Assembly: GCA_948470475.1 (NCBI GenBank)
Contig: OX419345.1
Location: 18,050,239 to 18,114,238, forward strand
Origin: Galaxea fascicularis
Lineage: Eukaryota > Cnidaria > Anthozoa > Scleractinia > Euphylliidae
Length of the DNA stretch: 64,000 nucleotides
Reading direction: 5' to 3'
The notes beneath the pieces are model-generated. The model ran no database searches. It was not told the origin of the DNA and saw only the letters and a program-made list of their open reading frames with translations. The stretch's first letter is position 1. Every line of letters begins with the position of its first letter. Both the position numbers and the translations under genes were made by a program. Of the stretch, positions 23,201 to 35,200 are shown in pieces.

Positions 23201-26200
23201 CGAGTAAAATAAGGGTATATTGCGTGCTATGCTGCTTAATTCAGTTTCTGCATGATGTCGGTAGGTGTTGCCAGTCAAAAGACGATAAAGACGGTTAAAA
23301 ATGACCACCAAAACTGCACTCCTTACCAGTTAAGTTTCCCAACAAAGCACAGGGAATATAAGTCATGCCAAACAGTAGAGAGGCCCTTCCTGGCGACAGG
23401 TAAAACTGCGTTTCAATGACCTTTGGTATGAAAGCTATTGACGCTGATATTCCAAAATGATCCGAGCATGCTCCCAAAGTGATAAAGACAAAAGGAAGAC
23501 GTGAAAAGACCACTTTCGTTGCTTTGGGAAGATCCTTTAATGTGGAAAATTCACCATCTTTTCCCTGCACAAAACAGGAAAATTGCAAAAAGTGATTAGT
23601 GTACACAAGAAAATAGTGCGATTCTAACTTAAAGGTGAAGTTCATGTAGCTTTCAGCCATAAACAAGGAAGGAAACGTCAAGGAGGAAATCTCATGGTAT
23701 TTTGATGCAAATTGTAATTTGGGTAAAATAAAACATGATGTATAGAAGACTTCTTTAAGCGGAAGATGTCAGACTGCACTCAGGTTTTTTCGGTGAAGAT
23801 ATCTTATTTTGGTTACGATTTCATGGATGACGTACATCGCTTCTTATCTGACATAAACACGCAAGAAAACTGAAAAGCCACGCGACAATAGAAATATTTC
23901 GTAACTCGGTCTTGACTCGTATTATTTTTAGCGTTGATCATCATGACGTGTATCAGACTAGTATCCCTTTTCGACTCGTCACTTTATCTTGATTTTTATG
24001 TTGTTTCATAAGACAAGGATTTAACGATATAAAGCATGGCAGTACTCGACTCAAAAATGACATTGCATGAACACACAGGTAAACGGCTTCCCGCCGAGTT
24101 GCGCCTGATTGTAGTCTGGACGTGTCCATCCCTCTAAGCAGATAAACAGAACCTACCCTTCTCGTATCGGGTAACGCCTCAGTCGTTTCCCGTTGTTCCT
24201 TGGTGAGAGGAAACTCTTTCGGAAATCCCAAAAGCCAAATGCTCCAAAAGACGCAGAGAGAGCCAAATATGGCAAAACCGAGCCACCAGTTCCCCACCCA
24301 GCGTTTGTCAAGGATGGTTAACGAGGTCGTGACTCCAAGTTCCACGAACATCAAAAGAAACCTGGAAATAATTACGAATCCAACTGCAGCGCCTAGCCAG
24401 AAAAAAGGGAATAATTCAGTAGTACTTCGTGGACTGTATGCAGATTTAGTCAACTTTTTTCTTCAGAGTTCGAGGATAGTCTACCTCAATTTTGTTTCGT
24501 TCAATATATTCTACTACACAGGAAAGTGCGGCTGACAACCTCAAAAGCCTCAAAGGACTTTGGGTGGGAACTCCTACATTACCCCCACGAACATAGTCTA
24601 AGGTTTACCCCAGAAAAGAAAAGCTGACGTAAATCCAGGGAAACTGGCAACCGTTTTAAATGCCTTGATTATTAATGCACTTTGCATCCACTGTACAGAA
24701 AGACATTTTTGTTATATTCGGTATTCCTATAAACATGACGTGTCTTAAGGTTTCTCAAGAAAGAGGATTAATTTGGTACAGTTCAACCGGCCTATTAAGA
24801 GGCCACCCTCCAGGAAATAAATATAGAAAAACCCTAAGGGGTGGCCGTTTAATAGGTGGCTACTTAAAAGGGGTTCGACTGTAGTTAAGAGATTTCCACC
24901 TCACTGGCCCACCGTCCAACATGCGTAAGGGCCTCTTCATATGAGCCCGGTTGACCGGGCTGACCCGGTTTCCGAGATCTCGCCACACCGCTAAATCGTT
25001 TGTAAAAATTTCGATGTGTTCATATGAGAGGGCGGGCTGGCTCGGTTGTAGCCTGCGTGACAGACGCCTTTTTCGGCTCTTGTTTCACGTGAAACAAGAA
25101 CCGAAGAAGGCGTCTGTCACGCAGGCTAGCTCAGTTGCCGAGATCTCGGGAACCGGGCCGAACATTTTTGCCATATGAACACTTCAGCCCGGTTACCGGG
25201 AGGAAAGTAATACAATGCATTTTCGTGATAGAACGGATATTTTATGACATTACCGAGATTTTACCTCTCTTTTCTTCGAAAATGAAACTCGGAATAGTTT
25301 CATTTGATAGTTAACATAAAGTCAAAGGAAATTTGAGGCTGCTTAAGCAAAGAAAATCGAGAAATTCTCGCCAGGATTGTTCGTTAGATTTCATGCCTAA
25401 ATGGTCGCGTCACCAATGTTTCAACAGAAGTAGCCCCTGCTCTTACAGGCTATCTAAATTCTGTTCTACTCTGCATTCGTTTTCTAGATTACAGTGTGTC
25501 AATCAAACCTACTCTTGGGTGTCATGGCAACTCACCAACAATTCCACGTACATTGGCGACACCTTGGCTTTGACGTTCGCATTACTGGCCAACTAATAGG
25601 AGGTGGCCGTTTGATAAGTGCCGACCACTTAAAAGGGGTTCAACTGTGGTCAAGAGATATGTATGTACCTGACTGACTCACAATCCTCCAACATGCATAA
25701 GTCCCTCGCCGGCTTTCAACGGAAGTAGCTCCTGCTCTTACAGGCTATCTAAATTCTACTCTATCTCGTTTTCTAGATTACAGCTGTCAATCAAACCTTC
25801 TATAGGGTGTCATGGCAACTCACCAACAATTCCACTTGCCACAAATAAACCCACGTACATTGGCGATACCTTCGCTTTGACGTTTTCATCGATATATGGT
25901 ATTCCTAAAGCATACATTGGAGTGCATCCAGCGCCCGCGACAACCATTCCCAGAATAAATAGTGCATAGTAAAGACCGTTGCCACCACCGGTAGTTTTCT
26001 CACATTCATCGTCCACACTAAAGTCCGTTCGATTCATTCCCGCGCAAAGTCCCAAACCATTTGTTTCAGCAACGGTTGCATTGTCGACGTTCATCACAGC
26101 ATCTAGAAATGAACAATGTCAAGAAATTCAAAGAAACACGTAAGGTAACTCATACATATTATTATTATCATTATTATTATTATTATTGTTATTATTATTA

Positions 26201-29200
26201 TTATGATGATGATGATGATGATGATGATGAAACATTTTATTAATTCTAGAGTGGTTCCACATGCAATACATCCAATATATTTTCGTTGGTCCCTAGGGGT
26301 ATTGTTTCCTTCTCCAATCATAGACCTCGCCTGGGAAGCTAAGGGATCTCTCCAATTCGGCGGCTTACCTGGTTGGTAAGGTGGTGAAATGAAATGAGGT
26401 AGCATGAAGATAAAGAAGCCAACGCCCATGGTAAACACACCCCATGCACAGAACACAGGCTTCTTTCGTGAGCCACCGATGTAGCTGATAAGAGGGGTTA
26501 ACGCCAGGGCTGCCATGTCATAGCTGCTTGTCAACATACCCGACAAGTAGCTGAAATTTAAAAGTAAAAACTGTTTGGTTCAGTTTATACATACAGGGTT
26601 CACAAAATCAAACGTCTAGCTGATAAATTGGGCGTAAATGGTAAATTATTGATCCACTTTTATCTTGGTTGGGACTTGTCTCCTAGTGAATTTGACCCGT
26701 TGGTTAGTATATTTAATTTATTGTTTCTAATTGTAAGTCATTTTTATCCCCAGGAATACACTGAAAATTGACTTCAGTGAGTGATTAAATGATTAAATGA
26801 TCAAATGATTGAGACAGCTGCAAAAGGAGACTTCCATACCTCAATAGAGAGATTAAGCACTTCGTTTTCGGCAAACGACAGAGATGACCACGTGTCCATT
26901 TTTTCCCGCCATTTTCTACGTTTGCCGTATTCAACGTGAGGAGGTTGGTTTTCGTCACGTCCACGAAAAACGTGAGTAAAACTGATTGCATTTTTTATCG
27001 TTGTCGGATACATTAGCGATCGCATGCTTTAATAAAAACGAGTTGATGGATGTAAGTTAAACGCAATTTATTACAGAGAGATGATACGATTATTAATGAT
27101 GGTAATGTTTAATGTGCCCTTTAGAATCAGGGGCACCCAGCGAGAAACTTCGATGAAATATCTGTTCGGGAGAGTCTACCCGTTCTAAGACTTTCGGATA
27201 ATGCATTGCCAAAAAGCTACTAATTTCTTAACTAAAACATCACCTAAAAGATTCGCAACCCGATAAATCCAGGGGAAAATAGTCCCTTAGATTTTCGGAA
27301 GGGATATTTTTGCAATTTTTGATTCTTGAAAAGGTCGACTAGCATTTTCGGGTAAGCAAATAGTTCGCAGAGAAGTTCTTCGAAGGTGACATCCAGCTAG
27401 CAATTTCTGAAATGAAGATTTCATTCCCTAAAATTTTCGGGCACTTCAATTTTCAGCTAAGAAATCCGAACAGATTAAATTTTTCCAGCTGATTAAAACA
27501 ACTCTTTAAACAGTCTTTAAACATTACAAGACGCCTAGAAATATCCCTCAAAGGTTTTTTTGCTTAAGTTGCTCGTTGGGTGCCCCTGGAGAATGGGCAC
27601 ATTCTAACCACTGAGCCACTGGAACCTCTGGTACGAGCTAGGTTATTCAAAGTGTCCCACTGGTCTGCGGGCTCGACAATGTAAATGTAATTCACTGATG
27701 ACAGTATCAACCAGGACATTTCATCTCGACTGATTCTGTGAAAGCAAAGTTGCATGAGGTTTTCTCTTCGATATGCCTGACCTTGGTCTCCGCAATTAGC
27801 CATGAAAGATAATTGTCACTTTATGTCTTGTTATATTGAGGAAACCGTCAATAATGTACAAATTGTTATTGTCGGCTGCTGATTTTCAAATTGTTTGGGT
27901 AACTCTAGGTCAGGTAAAATATGCCGTCCGTTTTGTTATTTCATTTGGCGTGAAATGAGGAAATATTTTTTGTAGAGTGCGTGACGCGTGGCATGCTAGG
28001 TTGATTTCCGGTACAGTAATGTATGCTGAGATATGAGAGCCGAACCGCGTGCTCGTAGGTTGTTGAAAGAGAATTGAAAAGTACGGAAACTGTACTTGTA
28101 ATAAAGCGTTTCTTTCTAGCCTATTTGGAGCTTGTAACAGTTTGGATGTAGTTCTGAAAAAGTCAGTAGAAAACGTTTTGTTTGTGTCCAAACGTACCGC
28201 CATTTTTTTCAGTGTTATGGAAATGTTTTTTTTAAAGTCAACTAATAACACTGAAACAACATACTATACAAGACACACGTACTAAAATAGATGGGGGGGG
28301 GGGGGGTTACTGTCAAACAGAAGAGCAGTTGTCAAGTTTCCATTGCCATTCAATTTTCCTTTGTAATTCTACAGAGTTGGGCGTCTTAAAAACTGTTTTA
28401 CAAGTGTATAAATAATATTTTGTGTATAATAGGAGAATATCTAGTCTGCGTTCTTGGGCGTTCGTCAGTTTGAATTTTTCATCTTTTATATGGAATAGAA
28501 TCTGTTCATTCAGGGGAGTAAGTTTTAAGTTACTCACATTGAACCATTTCAAGATATCAGTGTGGATTGAGGACGTAGTAGAACAGTTCAAAAAGGTGTG
28601 AAGTATAGAGTCTTGACTTGAACATAAAGTGCATTGATCATCGGCTGTAAATTTAAATCTTTTCAGTTCTCACTTAGTAACAGTTATACTATGCAGAAGC
28701 TAAAATAAAAGTTGCCTTAGTTTATTGTCTTTAGTTATTTTGTATATCTTTTGAATGTTGACTTTCCAGGAAACAAACGAATCAGGGAAGAGTTGTTTCC
28801 AAGCTTTCACACCTGTAGGCACATTGATACAGTTCTCATTAAAAAGTTTGTAATAATGTTTGCATCTCATTTTGACCAAGGAGAACGAAAGGTTTTCAGT
28901 TAACTGAAATATATCCTCAGTTTTGAAGAGATCTTCAGGCGAAATTTCGATTTTATATGCATTACGTTTAAGCTTGCTGGGAATAGCAGCAATCATTTGA
29001 AAATATTGGAGAAAATTAATTTCTAAATCAACTTTATCCTGAAATTCTTGGAGACACAAGAATTTTCCGTCTTCATTTAGCAACTCTTGCACCACTGAAT
29101 AGATTCCTTTTTCAAACCATGTTTTCCAAAACAATGTATTCCCCTCGATCTTTATTTCCCTATTATTCCACAAGACAAATTTCCGTCGCTGGTCTAGATC

Positions 29201-32200
29201 ATACATATTAACAACTTCCTGAAAGTATTCTAGCTGTTCTTTATAGAACAGGGGAAAACTTGAATCCATGCATTTTGTATCATAATTACAATTTAGTAAA
29301 AAGGTTAGGCCACCATGTCTATTCAAATAGTAATTTGGAGTTGTCTTCCAGTTACCATCGCTGCCGTCAAGCAGTCTGCCAATCCAGCTCAAACGAAGGG
29401 ACTTTGTCATAGTTCTGAAATTAATAAAATTTAATCCCCCATCTACAAGAGGTTGATAAATCACTTTTCTCTTGATTTTGTTTTTCTTACTTCTCCACAG
29501 GAAAGCAAAGAGTTTAGCTTGCGTTTTTTGAATAAAATTTTCAGGAACAGTAAGCATCAAAGCAGTGTATATCAACTGAGATACTCCAATTGTTTTCGCC
29601 AAGAGCGTTCGACCATAAAGAGAAAGATCACGCGTCTGCCACATATTCAATTTAGTCTTCATTTTTTGAATTCTGTTAAAAAAAAATTGGCCTCATTAGT
29701 TTTTAGTTGGTCGTATGATATATATGTACCAAGTATTTTTATAGGTTCTCTTATAGATGCGAAGTTCATTATCTTATTCTTGCACTCTTTCTTAGATCCA
29801 ACCCACATAGCTTTTGTCTTTGTAGCATTTAATTTAAGACCTGATATTTCACCGAAGATGTTAATATGATGCAAAGATGCCTTTTAAGGGAGTCTATATC
29901 ACTTAAAATGAGTGTTGTGTCATCATGGAAAATAAACAGTAACATTTCTGATTCATTACTGAAATGATTCACAATTCGTTTGAGAAACGCGCGCAAGGGG
30001 TATGTTAAATAGATAAATAGATACAGGTTATGTCCATTTTTCTAATTATTGCTATTTTGCAGAAGTGAATTCATTGTAGCTCCCGTCACTGCCTGACAAT
30101 TGTGAGTTACAGAAAGCAGGAGAGAGAGTCATGAGAACGGACTCCCTGAAACGTAACACCGCCGCCTTCAAATGAGAGGTACGTACGCTGCAGCGTTTGT
30201 CGTTCCCTTGCTTCTTAAAGGGACGCATTGAAAAACCCTTGGGAAGATTCAAATATTAACTTGGAGAGTCAAAAAACAGCAATTCCAGACGAAATTTCTC
30301 CGCACATGAACAATCATCAGTGCACGCTTAGAGTGCACGGAACCAAACAAGAGAGTACTCAACGCAGTGGATATATGCCAGGCAGCCGGGAAGAGTCTCA
30401 AAAAAGCTAAATGTCCTTGTTTGGGCCGATTAGCGGCCGAATGAACGAATCGCGAACCGATATTGATTAGGTCACGTGTTTTTCGGTAGCACATGTTTTG
30501 GTCCAAGCACTTTCGTGTCGGGGACTGTGAATGTTACGCTCGTTTGTTGAAGTTTTGCATTTTCCCTACCGTTTTAACGCACAGAATATGTAAGTATCAG
30601 GTTTGCAATTTGCTCTTACCCAGTGAGTTGTTAATTTAGGTTTTTGTTGTTCAGTTTTTACCGTAGGCGTAGGCGTGGAAGACGTAAATCGATTCGAAAT
30701 AACACATGTCACAAATGGTGGAATTGTCTGTACTTGAAAGTTGTAAACAATCATGAGATGACCTGCATCAGTAAAGCGTTGTGTTCTACAAACTACGCGT
30801 CAAAAATATCTATGCGAATTGTCCCCAACATCAGTAAAAAATATTCTCTCTAAATATTTGATTGCGAGTGGATTTCGTCGAGCGATGGATGCATCAAATC
30901 GGTTGGATTTCGGCCTCGACAGTGGAATGAATGCTAATGGTTTCGACTACGCTGGAGATGGAATGGATCGTGGATTGCCCGATTTTCCTACCCAGTTTCC
31001 TAGAAGAAGTGATACGTCGACAGTAGAGTGTAACGCTGGTTCTGTTTGTACGACAACAGATGTTTTCGCTTGGCCATTAAGCTACGGCGGCCCCTCACTC
31101 AGACCTAGGCCCCCACAAAGCACCCGCGTCAATTTCGAGGAATTGGAACGGCAAAGGGACTCCCGGGAGCAACGCAGCACGGCTATGCTGTGGACAAATG
31201 TTTGCAAAGAAATTGAAAATTTACTGAATGTAATTCCGTCCAAACTTCATGCCAGCCACAACCCAGAGGAAACTAAGAAAATTGTTGACCTTCTCTCGGA
31301 AAGGTGGGGGACACTCGAAGAGCTACATACAAAATACCTGGCTGGGATAAATGAGAGAAAGCGCTTGGAACAGGTACAGAATCGTTATTCTAACCTGAAA
31401 CGTGATGCAAATGATGTAATAAATAACTGTGAAGGTTTCTTGCAAAAATTGAGCTCTTCACCTGGAAATGTAGGAATGAATCCTGGACTACCAGATCAGG
31501 ACGTGGAACGTGATGACAATGCGTCGGTGTACTCTAAGTCTTCTAGTGCGTCCGGTTCATCACGTAAGAAATCTCTGAAAAGGGTGCTTGTTTCGAAAAT
31601 GAAACTGGACCTGGCGAGGGCTAGGGCAAAGGAGGAAGCAGAAGCGGCTCGAATGGCATACGAACACAAACAAAGAATGGAACTTAGGCGCCTAGAGGAG
31701 GAAGCATCACTAGCTGAACTAGAGTGGAAGATTGAAACGGAGTATAACAATGAGGGAGGACTGACACCAAGCGCTGCTAGTCCCTTGGATGCTACCACGT
31801 TCCTAGTTGATAGAATACCACATTCTACCCCGGTCACTTCGAAAAAAATTGAGGCCAGTGGACCTGATGCCAATCCAGGTGCCACTTCTACTATCAGTAA
31901 GGAGACCGCATCCCAACTGAACCCTTGCACAGAAGGGTTAGTCACTCCTGTGTCGGGAATTTTTAAGTCTCAGGACAACACGATAACTCAACCGAAGTCG
32001 TCCTTCTCAGCGACAAGGCCTAATGTCCCAAAGACCCCCAACAGCGTGGAGTCACCCCAGTCCCAGTCCTTTAGAGTACCTAGTGTTCAACAATCACGGA
32101 GGCCTACTTGTGGCGACCACACCCCACGTGACCCTATTGCAGCAATGTGGAAGGCTCAAATGCTGAGTGGAATGCAGCCGACACAGTTTAGTGGGAATCC

Positions 32201-35200
32201 AGTGGATTTCCCCTTCTTTCGGGATCAAATTTGTACTCATCTTGAAAGCGATTTGCTTACCGATGCCCAGCGTGTTGAATATCTCCCTAAGTTTGTAACG
32301 GGAGAAGCTTTGGAAGTGGTAAAGCGAAACAGAGGCTGTTCATTCTACGACATCATGAAAACCCTGGAGGAACGCTTTGGTCAGACAGTAAGGGTAACGC
32401 AAGCATGCATAGAAGATCTTGTAGGTGGTCCAAGGCTGACCTATGGGGATAATATTGGACTTATGAACTTTTCTGAGAAGCTGAACACAGCGACAAAAAT
32501 CCTTCATGGCGACATTGAACGTGAAGCAAACGTCGCAACAAATCTTAAGCGTATCGTTAGCCGTCTCCCTAACGATCTGATCATCAAATGGCAAAATGAA
32601 AACTACGAGATTGTTAAGAGTGGAAGGTCTCCTCGTTTAAAGGACATTGCCGCATTTGTGAAGAGACAAGCAACCATTAGGAATGACCCAGTGTTTGGAG
32701 GTCAAATGTTAAAGCGAGAGAATAAGGAGCCCAAGGTGCCTCCCAAACTTCCTATAAGGAATCCCACGATCGCTGCCACGAATCTCGTGACTAAACCTCC
32801 AACCCCTGGCTTCAGAAGCTGCGGAATCTGCAAGTCCAAGCGTCATAAGTTACAACATTGTCCTGTGATCCAGAAGTGCGAACATGTGGCAGTCCGACGG
32901 CAGTATGCCGCCTCCTGCGGTTTTTGTTTCAACTGCGGCCTTGAAAGGCCTGGGCATGGTTCTTGTTCGTGCCCTGAACCGCCCGCATGTTCAAAATGCC
33001 CAGGGCGTCACCTTAGTCTTCTGCATAATGACAAGGTTCAGGATGGTCGTCATCCTAACCCACCCAACAACAAGGAGTCCAATGACCAAGTTGACAAGCC
33101 TTCAGCCACTCCCCATTCCGCTAGTCACGAGGGAGGAAATACAAGACAAACTGCGAGTGCTAATTCAAACAAACTTGAACCAACACCCATATCGTCTGCC
33201 GGTTTGTCTACCACAGAAACACAAGTTTTGTTGAACGTTGTACCTGTCATTATCACCGCGGCAAATGGTAACACTGTATCGACGTACGCCTTTCTAGATA
33301 GTGGCTGCACAGATACCCTCATCGACCGTGGTTTAGTTGATCATCTTGGTATACAAGGAATACCTGAGCAGATTGGAATTAATACAATCACGAGCAGCGG
33401 CAAGGTTGTAGAGTCTAATAGAGTTTCCTTTACCTTGAGTTCCGTGGAGAGTTTTGGAGAAAGTATCGAGGTTTCGGAGGCCTATGTTCTACCTGACCTC
33501 AACCAGTCACAGCGAGCCTTGCCAGAGCGAATTGATGTCCGCAATCACCCTCACTTGTGTGACATTGCGTTCCCAGCAGTCGACATTAAGAGAGTATCAA
33601 TTCTTGTGGGAAACAACATTCCCTATGCACACATACAGAAAGAAGTTCGAGTCCCTGAAGACGCAAGGAAAGGACTTTATGGTTGTCGTTACCCCCTCGG
33701 TTGGTGTGTTTGCGGCTGCTATGGCGCTAAGAATCCTCAGGGAGTCTCAGTGAACTTTGTTTCAGTTGATCACAAGCCCGTCGACCTCATTGAAAAATTC
33801 TGGAAACTTGAAGATTGTGGAGCAGTTAAGTCAGGAGAGAAGCCCCTCTCGATTGAAGACAAGAGAGCGATGCGAATAATTGAAGACACCACACGTCTAG
33901 TGGGTGGACGTTATGAAGTGGGCATGCTTTGGAGGAAGGATGAGCGCTGGTTTCCAAACAATCTTGTCATGGCCAGACAGCGTTTAGAGTCCCTGAGACG
34001 TCGCCTGATGAAGTCCGGGAATGAGGTGATGGCCATCAAGTATCGTGAGGTAATGGACAGTTACATCAGTAGTGGATTCGCTCGCAAGTTGTCTGAGACG
34101 GAGTTATCTAAGGAATCCAGTACCCATTGGTATCTCCCACATCACCCGGTAACTTCCCCTACCAAGCCTGGAAAGTTGCGTATTGTGTTTGATGCGGCGG
34201 CCGAGTACGAAGGGACCTCGCTTAACAAGAATCTGCTGAGCGGGCCGGACATGACTAATAGCTTAGCTGGTGTACTCCTGCGTTTTCGCCAAGGTACGAT
34301 TGGTATTGCCGCAGATATTGAAGGGATGTTCCACCAGATTCGTGTACGTGAAGAAGACCAGGATTCATTGAGGTTTCTATGGTGGACAAATACCTACGAA
34401 GATCCACCGGATGTTTATGTTATGCAAGTCCATATATTTGGAGCAGCATCTTCTCCTTGTGTTGCTAACTCGACCCTGCGGCGAGTTGCCGATGACCATG
34501 CTGATGACTTCAGCCCCAATGTCATAGCAGCTATAAAGGGAAATTTTTACGTTGATGATGCCCTCCCCTCTGAGAATGATGAACAGTCAGCCATTCACCT
34601 GGCCCGAGATATGGTCAACATCCTTGCCCGAGGTAGTTTCAACCTGACTAAGTTTACGTCAAATTCAAAGGAAGTGCTTAAGACAGTTCCAAGTGACAAG
34701 CTGTCAAACCAAAGGCTCAACCTCGATTTGGAAGATCCACCCGTTGAACGAGCACTGGGGATACTTTGGTTTGTTGGAGATGATACTCTCGGCTTCAAAA
34801 TAAGGCATCTTGACCGCCCCGAGACTAAACGTGGCATCTTGTCTACTGTTTGTTCCTTGTTCGACCCGCTGGGGTTTGCTGCTCCTGTAGCACTGGCTGC
34901 AAGAAGTTTGGTGCAAGACCTGTGGAAGGCTAATGTTGGATGGGACGAGCCTCTTGGTGAAGAGTTCCTGTCAAGGTGGAGGTCATGGAAGACTCAACTA
35001 CCTTTCTTGTCTCAGTTGCGCATCCCGCGATCCTATTTTCTGCAAGATAGTGACCCGCGAGAATGCAAGTTGCAGCTCCATGTCTTTTCGGACGCATCAG
35101 AGGTTGGGTATGGTGCATCGTCCTATCTGCGGGCTGAGTACCCCGATGGTCGTATTCATTGTACCTTCGTCATGGGGAAGGCTAGAAACGCACCAGTGAA

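Noticed and set aside
31496..31945. 149-codon minus-strand frame inside the BEL element
   Set aside because: Shadow of the gag coding strand.
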